From: Umbelopsis ramanniana AG
Lineage: Eukaryota > Mucoromycota > Umbelopsidomycetes > Umbelopsidales > Umbelopsidaceae
DNA: 64,000 bases
Assembly (NCBI RefSeq): GCF_025399195.1
Contig: NW_026252103.1
Location: 124,001 to 188,000 of the forward strand
Direction: 5' to 3'
The notes under the pieces were generated by a model, which saw only the letters and a list, made by a program, of their open reading frames with translations, searched no databases and was not told the origin of the DNA. A program made the translations under genes and the position numbers. Of the stretch, positions 11,760 through 23,161 are shown piece after piece (within the stretch, counting starts at the first letter, position 1; each line of letters opens with the position of its first letter).

Positions 11760-12877
11760 TCAATCGTATAAGCCATGCTCACAACCCCGGCAACTATCAA
11801 AGGGCCGGTCACACCCGCAACCGCAAAGCATGGCTCCATGCTCATCAAACACGGCCGTCGGAGATTTCCAGTCTTGACTAGTGTCACTATCAATGCTAGG
11901 TTTGCGGTGGATCACAGTGGCTTCTCCTATAACTGACGCAGAACTGTATCCAGCATAAGGATCTTTTTGACTCTTCATAACCTTGGAAGGATGGACATCA
12001 CAGCCTGGACAAGCGCAATCGTCACCACAACGACAGGTTACAAGCACTACTCGATTCTTCTCTTTGGAGTGATCATGACGACTGCTTGCGCACGGTCGAT
12101 TATTCGTGCAACATGGCTCCAATTCATTGGTTTTCTTCTTCTCTGGACTTGATTGAGAGCAACAAGACGATAATGAGGAGGTCTTTGCGTCGTCTTCTGG
12201 AACTACTCTTTCAGCTTTTTTATTTGATGAGCAGCAGGATGAGAGAGATTTCGCTGTTGGAGGAATAATCTTGTCTAATGGGATATCACCGTGAGCTGTT
12301 GTTGAGAGGTCCAGTGAGGAAGTGACAACGGCTGCAAATTGATGAAGCATAGACTCTTGTGTATCGTTCGATCTTGGAATGATTGCCCGCATCGCCTTAA
12401 GCTGTTCTGGTGAGTTCTCTAACGGCTTCATCTCTGGGTAAGAAGAAAAAACGTCAAATGGGTTTGGTACCATAGGCGATGGACAGCCCACTGGACTCGT
12501 TGGTGCACTCTCTGGTGATGAACTCTCTGGTTTGCACACACATTTATTGTGCATTTTGCGAGTTTTTCGAAGTAACCGACACGTTGGACATTGACTGATT
12601 GGGCGGCCCTTTCTCTTCACTTCCAGAAGTGGTCTATCGTAATGTGTGCAGCGAGATGATCGGTGTCCCTGGTTTATTAAAAAAAGAGTACCAGATATAT
12701 TAGTCGGTTGCGTTTTAAGGCTTGTAATATATCGGTGAGCAGCCTACCTTTATACACGAAGCTATGAAAGTTGAGAATGTTTATGAATTAGCCAAAGCAT
12801 TTCAGATTGGGCACAGCTAATTAGGATTAATGGTCTGAATGCTCACCGCATGCCAACTTCTTTCCGGCCACATTCAT
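11760..12877 (-). CDS. Copper-fist transcription factor (Mac1/Cuf1/Ace1 family)
   Basis: Three exons on the minus strand: 12877-12847, a 14-nt microexon 12748-12761, and 12668-11760, giving 317 residues. The N-terminal 45 residues form a copper fist. The first two exons encode MNVAGKKLACASCIK and the third continues GHRSSRCTHYDRPL and KRKGRP, with the Cys-x2-Cys, Cys-x-His zinc ligands and the (R/K)GRP minor-groove motif of the family. A second conserved Cys cluster, CRCGDDCACPGCDVHP (near residue 225), and a C-terminal CGCGCDRPF..C..C resemble the copper-sensing Cys motifs of Cuf1/Mac1. Such proteins regulate copper uptake or detoxification genes in the nucleus according to Cu(I). It is divergently paired with the FYVE/RING gene, with 163 bases between the ATGs. 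Whether it is an activator in starvation or in excess cannot be decided here. Confidence 0.88.
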
Positions 12878-13040
12878 TATTTACAACAAAAAAAGGGCTC
12901 TCTCAATTTTTCTCGCAGCAGGAAATTCGGGGTTTTCATCAGTTCCCAGCCACACCTTCGCCACGTTATAAGAATGGCTCAAACTGCTGACGCTTCCCCA
13001 TTCTCCGTCAGTTTCCATCGCCTTCCTTTCATTGCTCACC
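12878..13040. promoter_or_regulatory. Divergent promoter: copper-fist factor / FYVE-RING gene
   Basis: Only 163 bases separate the two outward-facing start codons, so regulatory sites must be shared or overlapping. The stretch is rich in CTTTCC/TTTCTC pyrimidine tracts; I could not identify a TATA box. Confidence 0.45.
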
Positions 13041-14546
13041 ATGAACCGTGGACCAGGCAGTGTCTACACCATCCCCGGTCTCAAGAACCTCAATTCAGCA
13101 AAGGACTGTGATGAATGTGGAAAAGCCTTTACTTTTCTCCGTCAAAAGTACCACTGCAAAAACTGTGGTAAGGACTAGTTCTCGCTGCATGTTGGTATAG
13201 CATTCAATATTCTAATGCGTAATTTCTCGTCCTTAGGATGCGTAGTTTGCGGTAACTGTTCTGAAAACAGATATGAGATACCTAAATTCGGTTTCAATAA
13301 GTATGAAGCGATATAGAGTGGTTAGTCATCGGTTCATATCGCTCTTATTAATCCTCCCGCATCACTACGTTCCAGCCCAGTCCGTTGTTGCAATACGTGC
13401 CATGAAATGATCAAAATGCAACGTATGGGAACACAAGCTCTGCTGAATCTTCCCATGAAGAAATTGAAATTCTACTTAACTGCTTATCAATTACCGTCTC
13501 GAGGAGCATTAGAGAAACAAGACCTTGTCAGAATAATAATGTCATCCCATCCAGTTTCGAATGCAAGCGAGACACATTATAGAAAAATGAAAGCATTGGC
13601 TCCCAAACCTTCTCGTCAAGACACTTCATCACAATCTGAAAATGGATCGTCATTTACTGGGTTTGTCAACGGATTAATGGATGGTATTGGCGATATTTTT
13701 CGAGATGATGAGGAGCCTTCTCGGCGCCAGGACGAATCAAGACGAAGGCAACCGCAACAACAGCAGCAGTATGCTCCACCTCTTTTCCACCCATCTCAAG
13801 CTCCACGACCTCCACGACCTCCTCAACATCATTATACCCCACCTAATAATATGTCTCAGCCTAATAACTCGTACACTCCACCACAGTACCGCCCTCCTCC
13901 AGCTCAAAACGGCCACCGCCCTCCAACTCAAACCGCCCCGCCGCCCAGACAGCAACCACGACCACAACAAACACAACAGCGATCGACGGAAAACGTCACT
14001 CCTCCACGTCCACCACAAAGCACCTCACCTGTCGAATTCGAACCTCCATCTTTAGATACCATCATACAAGCGAAAATCGACCCAAGTACACTGTCTGTGC
14101 GCACACTGAAGGGGATACTCCGAGCCAACTTTGTCGAACATTCCAAAGTGTTAGAGAAGTCAGAATTAGTGACTCGGGTAGCAAGATTGCTGGAAGACAG
14201 GCGAAAAGAAATGCAACGTAACGACGATAGAGGACTTGAGGACGAAGGTCTTTGTAGGATTTGTTGTGATGCTTCCCAGAATTGTGTATTTTTGGTAAGT
14301 ATTTGGAAGCATAGACAACAAACAGATAAACGTTCTAAACGATCTAATTTGTTTCAGGAATGCGGACATATGGTGACTTGCATGGACTGTGGCAAGAAGG
14401 TAAGCCTCGCCGAGAGATTTTTTTTCCCCATCGATGCGCACGACTGACATATTTCTTACGTTACCCATTAGCTTGTAGCGACACGAAACGAATGCCCAAT
14501 TTGCCGAGAGCGGATCATTAAGATTGTTCATGTATTTAGATCATAG
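13041..14546 (+). CDS. FYVE-like / RING-finger E3 ubiquitin ligase (CARP/rififylin-like)
   Basis: Five exons (13041-13167, 13237-13300, 13376-14294, 14358-14399, 14472-14546) give 408 residues. Residues 20-75 contain four CxxC-type pairs (CDECGKAF, CKNC, CVVCGNC, CCNTCHE) forming a FYVE-like zinc finger. A SAP-like helical segment (LPMKKLKFYLTAY) follows, then a Pro/Gln-rich linker, a second SAP-like stretch (DPSTLSVRTLKGILR), and a C-terminal C3HC4 RING: CRICCD, ECGHMVTCMDC, CPICRERI. This order (FYVE-like, SAP-like, RING at the extreme C-terminus) is that of animal RFFL/RNF34. The FYVE-like finger lacks the classical R(R/K)HHCR lipid-binding core (RQKYHCKNC instead), as in that family, so it may not bind PI3P. 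Predicted role: ubiquitin ligase at endosomal or plasma membranes. Confidence 0.82.
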
Positions 14547-14718
14547 CACGATGTTTCGTTTAGCGCGTTAAATACATAAAAGCTGCAGGGAGAATCTCTT
14601 TCAAGTAACCATTTTACCAAAATGAGGGCGGTGTTGCAAACCAGCAGTCACAGGTTGACATTTTTTTTTTTCTTCTCGCTGAAATTTCGCTTGCTGAATC
14701 TTGAACTGACCTCTGTCA

Positions 14719-17700
14719 ATGGTAGCTGCGAATAAGAAAGAGGGCAAGAACGCCGGCGATCCCGCTGCAAAGAAGAGAAAGCAGCAGGAGGATTCCGTAT
14801 CCGCCGTAGCTGCCCGAACCACCGAGGAATTCAACTTTCCCAGAGGTGGAGCAAGCGTCTTAACTCCACTTGAACACAAAGAGATCAACCGCAAAGCTGA
14901 TCAAGACCTCCTGTTTTCGGTAATGGTCACTTTCATTGCCTTCTAGACTACCCTGGCATCCTTTACTAACCATCAACATTTTTTCCAGAACGATGGTGGC
15001 TCTGCTGAAACACAAGGCGAAGGTGAACCCTCCGTGAAGAAGAGAAAGAAGAGTAGCGGAAAGGCGGCTAAGAAGTCAACTGATGCTGATACCGAACCTG
15101 ACACCAATGGAAAGGAAAAGACAAAGATTGAGTCCTTGTCTTACAAGGTTGGTGTTGTTTGCTAGTACCTCCTGTTCCTGTTGAATGAAGCACTAATGCA
15201 TAGATTATAGCGTTTGAATGTCGGTATGACCTTGTTGGGCTGTATCTCCAAGATTACAGATTTGAACCTAGTGATATCATTACCACAACAGCTTGTGGGC
15301 TCCGTTGCCATTACTGAAATTTCAGATCCAATCACCAAGGCTGTTGAAGCTGTTGCTCAGGCTGAGGATGACGATGAATCCAACTCTTTGCCCGACCTTT
15401 CTGCTCTTTTCAAAGTTGGCCAATGGGTTCGCTGCTGTATCATTCAGCTTACAGGCTCAGATGAGCAGGAGGGTATCAGTATGGAAAAACGATCCAAGCA
15501 AAAGAGAAAGATTGATCTTTCTATCAAGCCCGAGATTGTCAACACTGGCGTTTCTGTAAACGATATGACCAAGGGCATGGTATGTAGATTTTCCGCCACA
15601 GTACGGCTAAGTATGGACCACGTATACTTACAACTTTCTTTTAGTCATTGGGAATGGCTGTCCAAAGTGTTGAAGATCACGGTTACATCTTGTCCACTGG
15701 AATAGATGGTGTTGCCGGTTTCTGCCACAACAAGGACGCAAAGACCTATATTGATTCTTACAACAATGGCAATCCCCTTGTTGAAGGTCAAGTTATTCAA
15801 TGTGGCATCACCAGCGTACCAGAGAATAAGCGAACTGTCAATGTGTCTTTGGATCCATCACAAGTTGCTGATACCACTGTATGTATTCTATGTTTCCTTG
15901 TGTTGTCAACTAAAGGCACTGGTAGCTAACTTTCACTTTTCATCAGTTTGACGAACCTTGTTCCGTCATCAATTCTATTGTTCCTGGTAATTTGATTTCC
16001 GCCAATGTGGCTGCCGTTTACGCAAATGGACTTGTTGTATCCTTCATGGGCTTTTTCGAAGCTAGCATCGACCTTGCTCATCTTGATGTTAAGGCCCAAG
16101 ATATTGAATCAAAATACAAACTTGGCCAAAAGCTGAAGGCTCGAATCCTCTTTTGCTCGTTCGGCACATCCCCAAAGAGAATTGGCGCTTCTCTACTTCC
16201 AAATATTGTTAATTTGAAGCAAGACAATACCCCTCTCGATGTCCAGTTCCCTATTGGCATGATCTTCGACCGAGTCATTGTGAAGAGAGTTGAATCCAAG
16301 AATGGTCTCATTGTTGAGATTGACGGTCATAAAGATGTCAACGGTTTTGTTCATGTAAGTTATGGCAGTGACTACGATCATGGGCAAACCAGTAAGCTCA
16401 GTACTAACTTCTGGTCAATCTACCATAGATCTCCCGCATTTCTGATGATCGCGTTGAATCCTTGAGCGCTACCTCAGGTGACTATAAGGTCGACACCGTA
16501 CACCGTGCTCGTGTCGTTGGTCATAGCTTGGTGGATAACGTGTTGTTGCTCAGTATGGAACAAAGCGTTGTGGAACAGAAATACATGCGTGTCAGCGATG
16601 TTCAAGTTGGTACTATCGTTGAAGGTACTGTCTTGAAGCTCACCGAAGCTGGTCTCGTCGTCAACTTGACTTCCTCTATCACTGCTTTGGCACCCCGAAC
16701 ACACTTGGCTGACATCAAGCTCACTCAACCTGAAAAGAAGTTCAAGGCTGGAACAAAGGTGAAGGGTTTGGTGCTTGTCTCTGACGGACAAAAGAAGAAG
16801 GTCATCATCTCTGTCAAGCGATCTCTTGTCAACAGTGATCTACCAGTTTTGACCAGATACGAAGATGCTAAACCAGGTATGCTCATTCATGGTACTATCT
16901 CCAGCTTCCGTCCATTCGGTTGCATCGTCACCTACTGCAACAATGTACGTGCTTTGGCTCCTATCTCAGAACTTAGCGAGACCTTTGTCAAGGATCCCTC
17001 CGAAAACTTCCAACTTGGACAAACTGTCAAGACTCGTGTTCTCTCCGTTGATCCTTCCACAGCTAGTTTGAGAGTATCATTCAAGACCACGCCTTCAGCA
17101 CCCAAGGAGAAGACAGCTAAGGAAGCTAAGAAGTCTACATCCGGCAAGCCAGTTGAAAACCCTGTTGATGCTACCATTGTTAACACCGACGACTATGCTC
17201 CTGGCCGCATTACAAAGGCCAAGGTTGCCAGCGTCAAGGAAAACCAAGTTAACCTTGACCTCGCCGATAATGTCAAGGGCCGCATTCATGTCACCGAAGC
17301 GTTTAACGACTTTGCCGACATCAAGAACCTGAAGCATCCTCTTCGTCGCATTCGTCATGGTGCCACCATTGATGTCTTGGTTCTCGGGCTGCACAATAGC
17401 AAGTCGCATACATACCTCCCCATTACTCACAGAGGCAAATCTCAAGCCGTCATTGAATGCTCTCTCAAATTCAACCCCGATGCAATGGAGGTCGATCAGG
17501 AAACGCCCAAGAAGCCCGTAGAGATCAAGGATCTTTCCGTTGGCGACGAGTGTATTGCCTTTGTCAGTGAGATTAAGAGCGACAGCTTGATGGTCCATAT
17601 TGGTACAAACTTGAGAGCCCGTATTGCCAAAATGCATGTCTCACAAGATGTTCAAGTTCTCAACGATCTTAAATCACATTTCGTTGTTGGCCAGGCTCTC

Positions 17701-20090
17701 AACACCAAGGTCCTTTCCGTCGATGAAGAGAAGAACCGTGTTGATCTTACCAACATCACCGATGGCGAGATTGTTATTCAAAATTACGTAACCGATATCA
17801 ACGCTCTCGACAAGGGTGTCATTGTTCAAGGAACCGTTACCAAGGCTGATCCCGCTCGAGGTGTTGTTGTCAAGCTTGGTGAACATCTTTTCGGCAAAAT
17901 TCACTTGACTGATATTGCTGACAAGTTCGTCCAGAACCCTGCCCAGCAGCTTGAAACTGGACATCTGGTTAAATGCTATGTTCTCGCTGTTGATAAGGAG
18001 ACCAAGAAGATCGACTTGTCTACTCGCCAGTCTAGACTTGAAGGCACTGACGATGTCGTTGACCCAGAAATCAATAGCTTGGATGACATCAAGGCTGACG
18101 CCATCATCAAGGGCTACGTTCAAAATGTCGCCGACAAGGGCTTGTTTGTCTTCGTTGGTCGTGACGTTGTTGGTAGAGTTAAGATTTCCGAACTCTCAGA
18201 TGACTATGTAAAGGACTGGAAGGCCATGTTCAAGTCTGGTCAGTTGGTCACCGCCAAGGTTTTGTCTGTGAACAAGGAAGCCAATCAATTGGAACTCACC
18301 CTCAAGCAAAGCGCTATCGACCCTACCATTGGTCCCAAGAAGACCCTCTCTGACTTTACTGCTGGAGAGAAGGTCGGTGGTGTTGTTACCGCTGTCAAGC
18401 CCATTGGTGTCTTCATCAAGCTCGAGAACAGTGTCGTTAGTGGCCTCTGCCACATTTCTCAAATCTCTGATACCACCATCAGTGACATCTCCAAGATTTA
18501 CTCTGTTGGCGATCCTGTCAAAGCCAAGATTTTGAACGTTGATCTTGAGAAGAAGCGTATTGCATTTGGTCTCAAAGCCTCATACTTTGATGATGAAGAT
18601 GATAGCGGAGATGAAGAAGATGTTGATGCTGAAGACAGCGAAGCTGAGGAAGAAGATGAAGAAGAAGAAGTGGGTGAAGAGATGGACGTTGATGAAGAGG
18701 ACGACGATGATGAAGACCAGGTTGGTGGTGTTTTTTTTTTTTTACATAGGCTGGTTGCATCTCTTCCGTTATACTGACCCAACAATTTAGATCGAAGGTA
18801 TGGTCAACCTCGCTGACTTGGATGATAGCGATGAGGAAGAAGATGAAGCTCAAGATATCACCATGGACGATAGCGATGAAGAATCAGTCGAAGCTCTCCC
18901 AGTTGCTGCAGGCTTTAGTTGGACTGGTGAAACTGCTCCTGCTGCAGAAGAAGAGTCCGACGAAGATGTCCAAGAATCGGATGCTGATGAACCATCTAAG
19001 AAAAAGAAGAAGAAGTCCAAGGAAGTGGTTGAAGATAAGACTGCAGATCTCTCCTCTCAAGCTCCACAAGTTGCTGCTGATTACGAGCGCTTGCTCTTGG
19101 GCTCGCCAAACTCTTCTTACCTCTGGATCAATTACATGGCTTTCCAACTTCAACTCTCTGAGGTTGATAAGGCCCGTGAAATCGGTGAAAGAGCATTGAA
19201 CAAGATCAGCTTCAGAGAGGAGCAAGAAAAGCTCAACGTCTGGGTAGCTATGATGAACCTTGAAAATACCTTTGGTACCTCGGAAAGCCTTGAAGCTGTC
19301 TTCAAGAGAGCTATCATTGTGTGCGAACCTAAGAAGGTCTATCTTCAGCTGGTCAAGATTTACGAACGAAGCAACAAGATGGATGTACGTATATACTCTA
19401 GTTTATGAGCAGTAATTTATCATTTAAACATCACATATTAACCAATTTATTCCCTTTTGCAAATTACAGAAAGCTGAAGAACTCTGGAACCTCACCGTTA
19501 AAAAGTTCAGCCAATCCTCCAAGGTCTGGACTTTGTTCGGCATGTTCTATTTGCAACAAAACAATGTTGAGGGAGCTCGTGAGCTATTGCAGCGATCTTT
19601 GCAATCCTTGCCTAAGCGAAAACGTGAGTGTGAAATGCTATTTGGTTTTTTTTTTTCATATAATATGACCAAGCTAATCTTTCTTTACCCATACTAGATA
19701 TCAAAACTATTGTTAAATTTGCTCAAATGGAATTCAAGTTTGGTGAAGCTGAGAGAGGACGAACCATTTTCGAAGGTGTCATGAGCAACTATCCCAAGCG
19801 AGTCGATCTTTGGTCTATCTACCTTGATATGGAGATTCGAGCGGGTGAACAAGACATCATAAGGTGAGAGCGATGTTTAATAGTGACAACAGCGTTATTT
19901 GCAACACATATTAACATCTTACCCCTGTAGACGATTGTTCCAACGTGTGACCAGCATGAAGCACTCTTCCAAGAAAATGAAGTTCTTCTTCAAGAAGTGG
20001 TTGGCTTATGAAAAGGATCACGGTACAGAGAAGGATATAGACGAAGTCAAGAAGAGAGCATTAGCATATGTTGAATCCATCAGTTCATAG
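14719..20090 (+). CDS. RRP5: rRNA biogenesis protein RRP5 (S1 repeats plus HAT repeats)
   Basis: Ten exons (14719-14919, 14989-15147, 15211-15579, 15645-15878, 15947-16354, 16429-18720, 18791-19384, 19470-19623, 19698-19863, 19931-20090) give 1578 residues. A Lys-rich N-terminus is followed by about a dozen S1 RNA-binding repeats, each with a G-x-V/I start and a central G(F/R/L)-x-H segment, then an acidic Asp/Glu tract (end of exon 6 and exon 7) and a Lys patch. The C-terminal 300 residues are HAT/TPR repeats (YERLLLGSPNSSYLWINYMAFQ onward in pieces such as ARELLQRSL and RLFQRVTSMK). RRP5/PDCD11 binds pre-rRNA in the nucleolus and is needed for both 18S and 5.8S rRNA maturation. Yeast Rrp5 is 1729 residues, so this copy is near full length. 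The start at 14719 is the first ATG in an otherwise stop-bounded frame. Confidence 0.95.
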
Positions 20091-20200
20091 AGAAAATCCC
20101 ACCAGAATTTCATTTTTCATAATAATTGTACCATAAAAAGTCATTTTCATCAATTTCATCATCACCCGAGTTGTATTCCATTTTACCCAATTGTCTTCCA

Positions 20201-21299
20201 ATGCAGTCATCAAGTTCTTTTGGAAACTACATTTCACCATATTCTCCAGATCACTATTCCACTACTGTTGGAGCGCACAGTAAGCACATACTGACCAGCT
20301 TTGGTTATCGCTCGTTTCGTCCTGAACTGACCTGCGACTTTTGATTTACTCTTTTTCCAGGTAGCATCAGTCTAGATGAGGTACGAACCTATCCATTCCG
20401 TTGTTAACATCAGAGCTAGCGCCGGCATTAACCCTGATTTTCCTCTCTAGGAAGTCAAGCTGTTCACAAATAACAAAAATCGTGAAAAGTACGACAATAT
20501 GGCCGATCTCTTCTCGATCATTGTCCTCATGGAGCATCTCGAGAAGGCATTTATAAGAGACTCTATTACAGCTGACGAGTATGTTTTTTCGACCACTTCT
20601 TTTCATACCTGTTTCCAACCTTTCGAAACTAACTGGATCTTTTCCTCCAGATATACCCCACAGTGCTCAAATCTTATTGCAAAATACAAAACTGCCCTCA
20701 ACTTCTTATCAGATACTGTTACTGACCTCGAGTCCTTCATGGCGAAATATAAGGTAGGTGATATCAAGCCTTTGGACCATTCAACCCCCTTCATTGCCAT
20801 GCACATACTTACTGCCCACACAGCTGAGCTGCCCGGCTGCAGTCATCCGCTTCAAAATAGGTGTCCCGGCAACATACGAGCATGCCATAGGTGACCCGAG
20901 CAAGGATACGGGCAAATCAGCGAAATACGTTGCTGAAGTGGTTCAGGTAAATGTTACTTTTCACTCCCCATTACCTGTTAGCACGCTTTGTTAATACGTC
21001 TCATGTAGCACTTTATTACTCTTATGGACACGCTGAAGTTGAATATCTATGCGGCAGACAGCTTGCATCCCATTTTAGCTGATCTTATCCAATCCCTCAA
21101 CAATGTATCTACACTCCCAGCTGATTTTGATGGAAAGGCAAAAGTGAAAAATTGGCTTATAACGCTTAACGGCATGAAAGCAAGCGATGAAATTACAGAG
21201 GAGCAGGCACGGCAAATGCTTTTCGACATGGAGCGCGCACACACCGAATTCTATCGCATTTTAAGCGGAGAGAGCAGCCCGAAGGAGTCGGGAGCCTAG
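20201..21299 (+). CDS. VPS28: ESCRT-I subunit VPS28
   Basis: Six exons (20201-20279, 20361-20380, 20451-20578, 20651-20753, 20824-20946, 21009-21299) give 247 residues. After a short Ser/Tyr-rich leader, the conserved N-terminal core reads EEVKLFTNNKNREKYDNMADL and then LEKAFIRDSI, with a YTPQCSNLIAKYK segment, as in Vps28 proteins. The C-terminal four-helix domain, which binds ESCRT-II, is present (HFITLMDTLKLN, then VKNWLITLNGM and the RQMLFDMERAH helix). VPS28 sorts ubiquitinated cargo into multivesicular bodies with VPS23 and VPS37. The second exon is only 20 nt. It begins 110 bases after the RRP5 stop on the same strand. Confidence 0.93.
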
Positions 21300-22161
21300 T
21301 GGAGGTCGGTCTTGCGTCAAGCTAATGGTTGTGGGCCAAATGGAAATCTAATTGTGCCAGCCAGATGTTTGGTTGTACAGTTGGCGTTGTGATTTCGCTA
21401 TGCACCTTTCTAATGGCCATTTGTAAATGTATATATTTATTGTTTGTAACCTTTACAGCTTTGCCATGACATCTGCTATTGCATTTGCCATATATATATC
21501 ATAAAGATAATCCGCTGTTTTTGATTTACTCTTTTTTTTTGGTTGGCGGTGGATTTTTTTGATAGAGATGAATGCTACATGAGATGCTGTAAATGAAAAA
21601 TTTCACTTGATACCTGGGAAGCGATCCTCTCTCATCCATATGTACTCAACGTTATCGCATTTAACAATATAAGCATGATCGTTTTGCAAGTCAGTTTTGG
21701 CAGCAGGTCTCCATAATATCACAGACCTCCAGCAGACGAATAGAGGCAATATCAACTGCTTTTAATACATGGTTGAGATGTTTAACGGTATCCAAGTGAA
21801 TTTGACGTTCACAAAGGAGGTACAGTCTAGTATATTCTCATAAAAACTCATTCTCAATTTTATCTTCATATTATCTTCTATTAGTGGCTTATTGCACTTT
21901 ATGTCGCTTTGTCAACCTGATTCTCCTACACTACAGCTGGTGACCAATTTTTTTGAATGGCTCATCATAAGAGATATATTCAGTAGGATATTCCCTATAA
22001 ATACCCCTTTAAATTTTTTCGTAGCTTCTTCAAAGGACAAACTACTGTTAGCATTATTTATCCTTATGAAAGATTGTTTGTAGCTCCCAGAACAGTCAAT
22101 ATTAAGCAACATCTTTAAAATTATCCAATATAACAAATTTCAAAATCTCCGAAAAATGAAT
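21300..22161. other. Gene-free stretch between VPS28 and tRNA-Leu
   Basis: About 860 AT-rich bases with VPS28 3' sequence and short open frames only. No protein family, repeat or RNA was recognised. Confidence 0.5.
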
Positions 22162-22244
22162 GGTGAGATGACCGAGTTGGTCTAAGGTGCTAGCTTCAGG
22201 TGCTAGTTTCTTCGGAAGCGTGGGTTCGAATCCCACTCTCATCA
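22162..22244 (+). tRNA. tRNA-Leu (anticodon CAG)
   Basis: 83 nt folding into a class II cloverleaf. The acceptor stem GGTGAGA pairs with TCTCATC, leaving discriminator A. The D arm contains the TTGGTC loop. The anticodon stem CTAGC/GCTAG encloses TTCAGGT with anticodon CAG at 22197-22199. A short variable arm (TTTCTTCGGAAGC region) and a T arm GTGGGTTCGAATCCCAC complete it. The T-arm sequence also supplies the internal B box for RNA polymerase III. No intron is seen. It is followed by a TTTT tract just downstream (22247-22250), a likely Pol III terminator. Confidence 0.93.
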
Positions 22245-22794
22245 ACTTTTTAATTGGTCGAGTTGTTTTTAAACTCCGATATAGCCTTCTTGCCAGTCGG
22301 ATGTTCCTTTTGATATTCTTTTCTTTTGCGTTTGAACACACGGCCCAAGTCTTAGACAAGAAGATAATCATCATTGACTTCATATATACTGTCGGCTGAT
22401 AGTCTGGAAATTGTCTAAGATTGTTTGAGAAATATGTTAGTCAGATTATTAATAAACAGCTTTTTTACTTTCTACCCATCTCGAAAGGAAACGTGTAACG
22501 GCTGAAGTGATCATGTTGATGGATGTAGCGCTGAAAGCATAGATTATGACACATCGGTAAAAGGTGTCTTATGCAATGTGCTGTAGCGCTTGAGCACATG
22601 CAGCTAATCATATATCCAGAAACGAAGTAGGTCCTTTGTGCATATGAAATACCTAGTATGGAAAACACATATGCATTGAATATGCTTACAAACATACAAA
22701 TCAAGGCGCATACGGAACATCAAAAACTTAAAGATTCCATCTTTTATACAACAGTCAATTTATTGACAATAATAGGCAATGGATGTACGGAAAA
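22245..22794. other. Gene-free stretch after tRNA-Leu
   Basis: About 550 bases, AT-rich, without recognised genes; the right end is the 3' side of the small secreted-protein gene. Confidence 0.45.
22247..22250 (+). terminator. Pol III T-tract terminator after tRNA-Leu
   Basis: Short T run two bases beyond the mature 3' end of the tRNA, the usual position of an RNA polymerase III stop. Confidence 0.5.
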
Positions 22795-23161
22795 CTAAGT
22801 GGTAGACGCACCAAGCTCAGTAGCGACCTCAGTGGTGTAAGCTGTGATTTTACCATTTTCGGTGCCGGTGCAGTAGGCGTTGGCCTGACCAGCTTTGGGG
22901 GCTTGCTCGCACACCTGGTAAACGGTTGCCTTCGGTTGACTGGAAGTTACGACACTGTTGAAGAAAATGATTAGAAATAACTGCTGGAAGTTGTTTGCAT
23001 AAACCACCTTTCCCATATTACCCAGGGCAAGTAGCAGTGAAGAGAGAGCAGAATTCCTCAACGGTTCGTCCGCTAGCAGGTTGTAATGTCAACCGATAGT
23101 CAGCAGCCATGGTAACAACGACAAGAAGGAGGACAACGAGGGCAGTAAGACGGTTCATCAT
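22795..23161 (-). CDS. Small secreted cysteine-containing protein, unknown function
   Basis: Two exons on the minus strand (23161-23022, 22954-22795) give 99 residues. The N-terminus is a clear signal peptide: MMNRLTALVVLLLVVVTMAA, with likely cleavage near residue 20. The mature part has four Cys: C and C in exon 1 (FCSLFTATCPG) and C and C in exon 2 (VYQVCEQAP, AYCTGTENG), which fits two disulphides. It lacks a GPI or TM tail. The size and Cys content resemble small secreted (effector-like or cell-wall) fungal proteins, but I recognise no family. It stands alone in a gene-poor 3-kb stretch. Start: two adjacent ATGs; the upstream one is used. Confidence 0.7.

Noticed and set aside
13737-14018. 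Minus-strand 93-codon Trp/Arg-rich frame
   Set aside because: Shadow of the Pro/Gln-rich linker of the FYVE/RING gene; no start context or motif.
18498-18853. Minus-strand Ser- and His/Leu-rich frames
   Set aside because: Antisense of the Asp/Glu-rich tract of RRP5; composition follows from the GAT/GAA codons.
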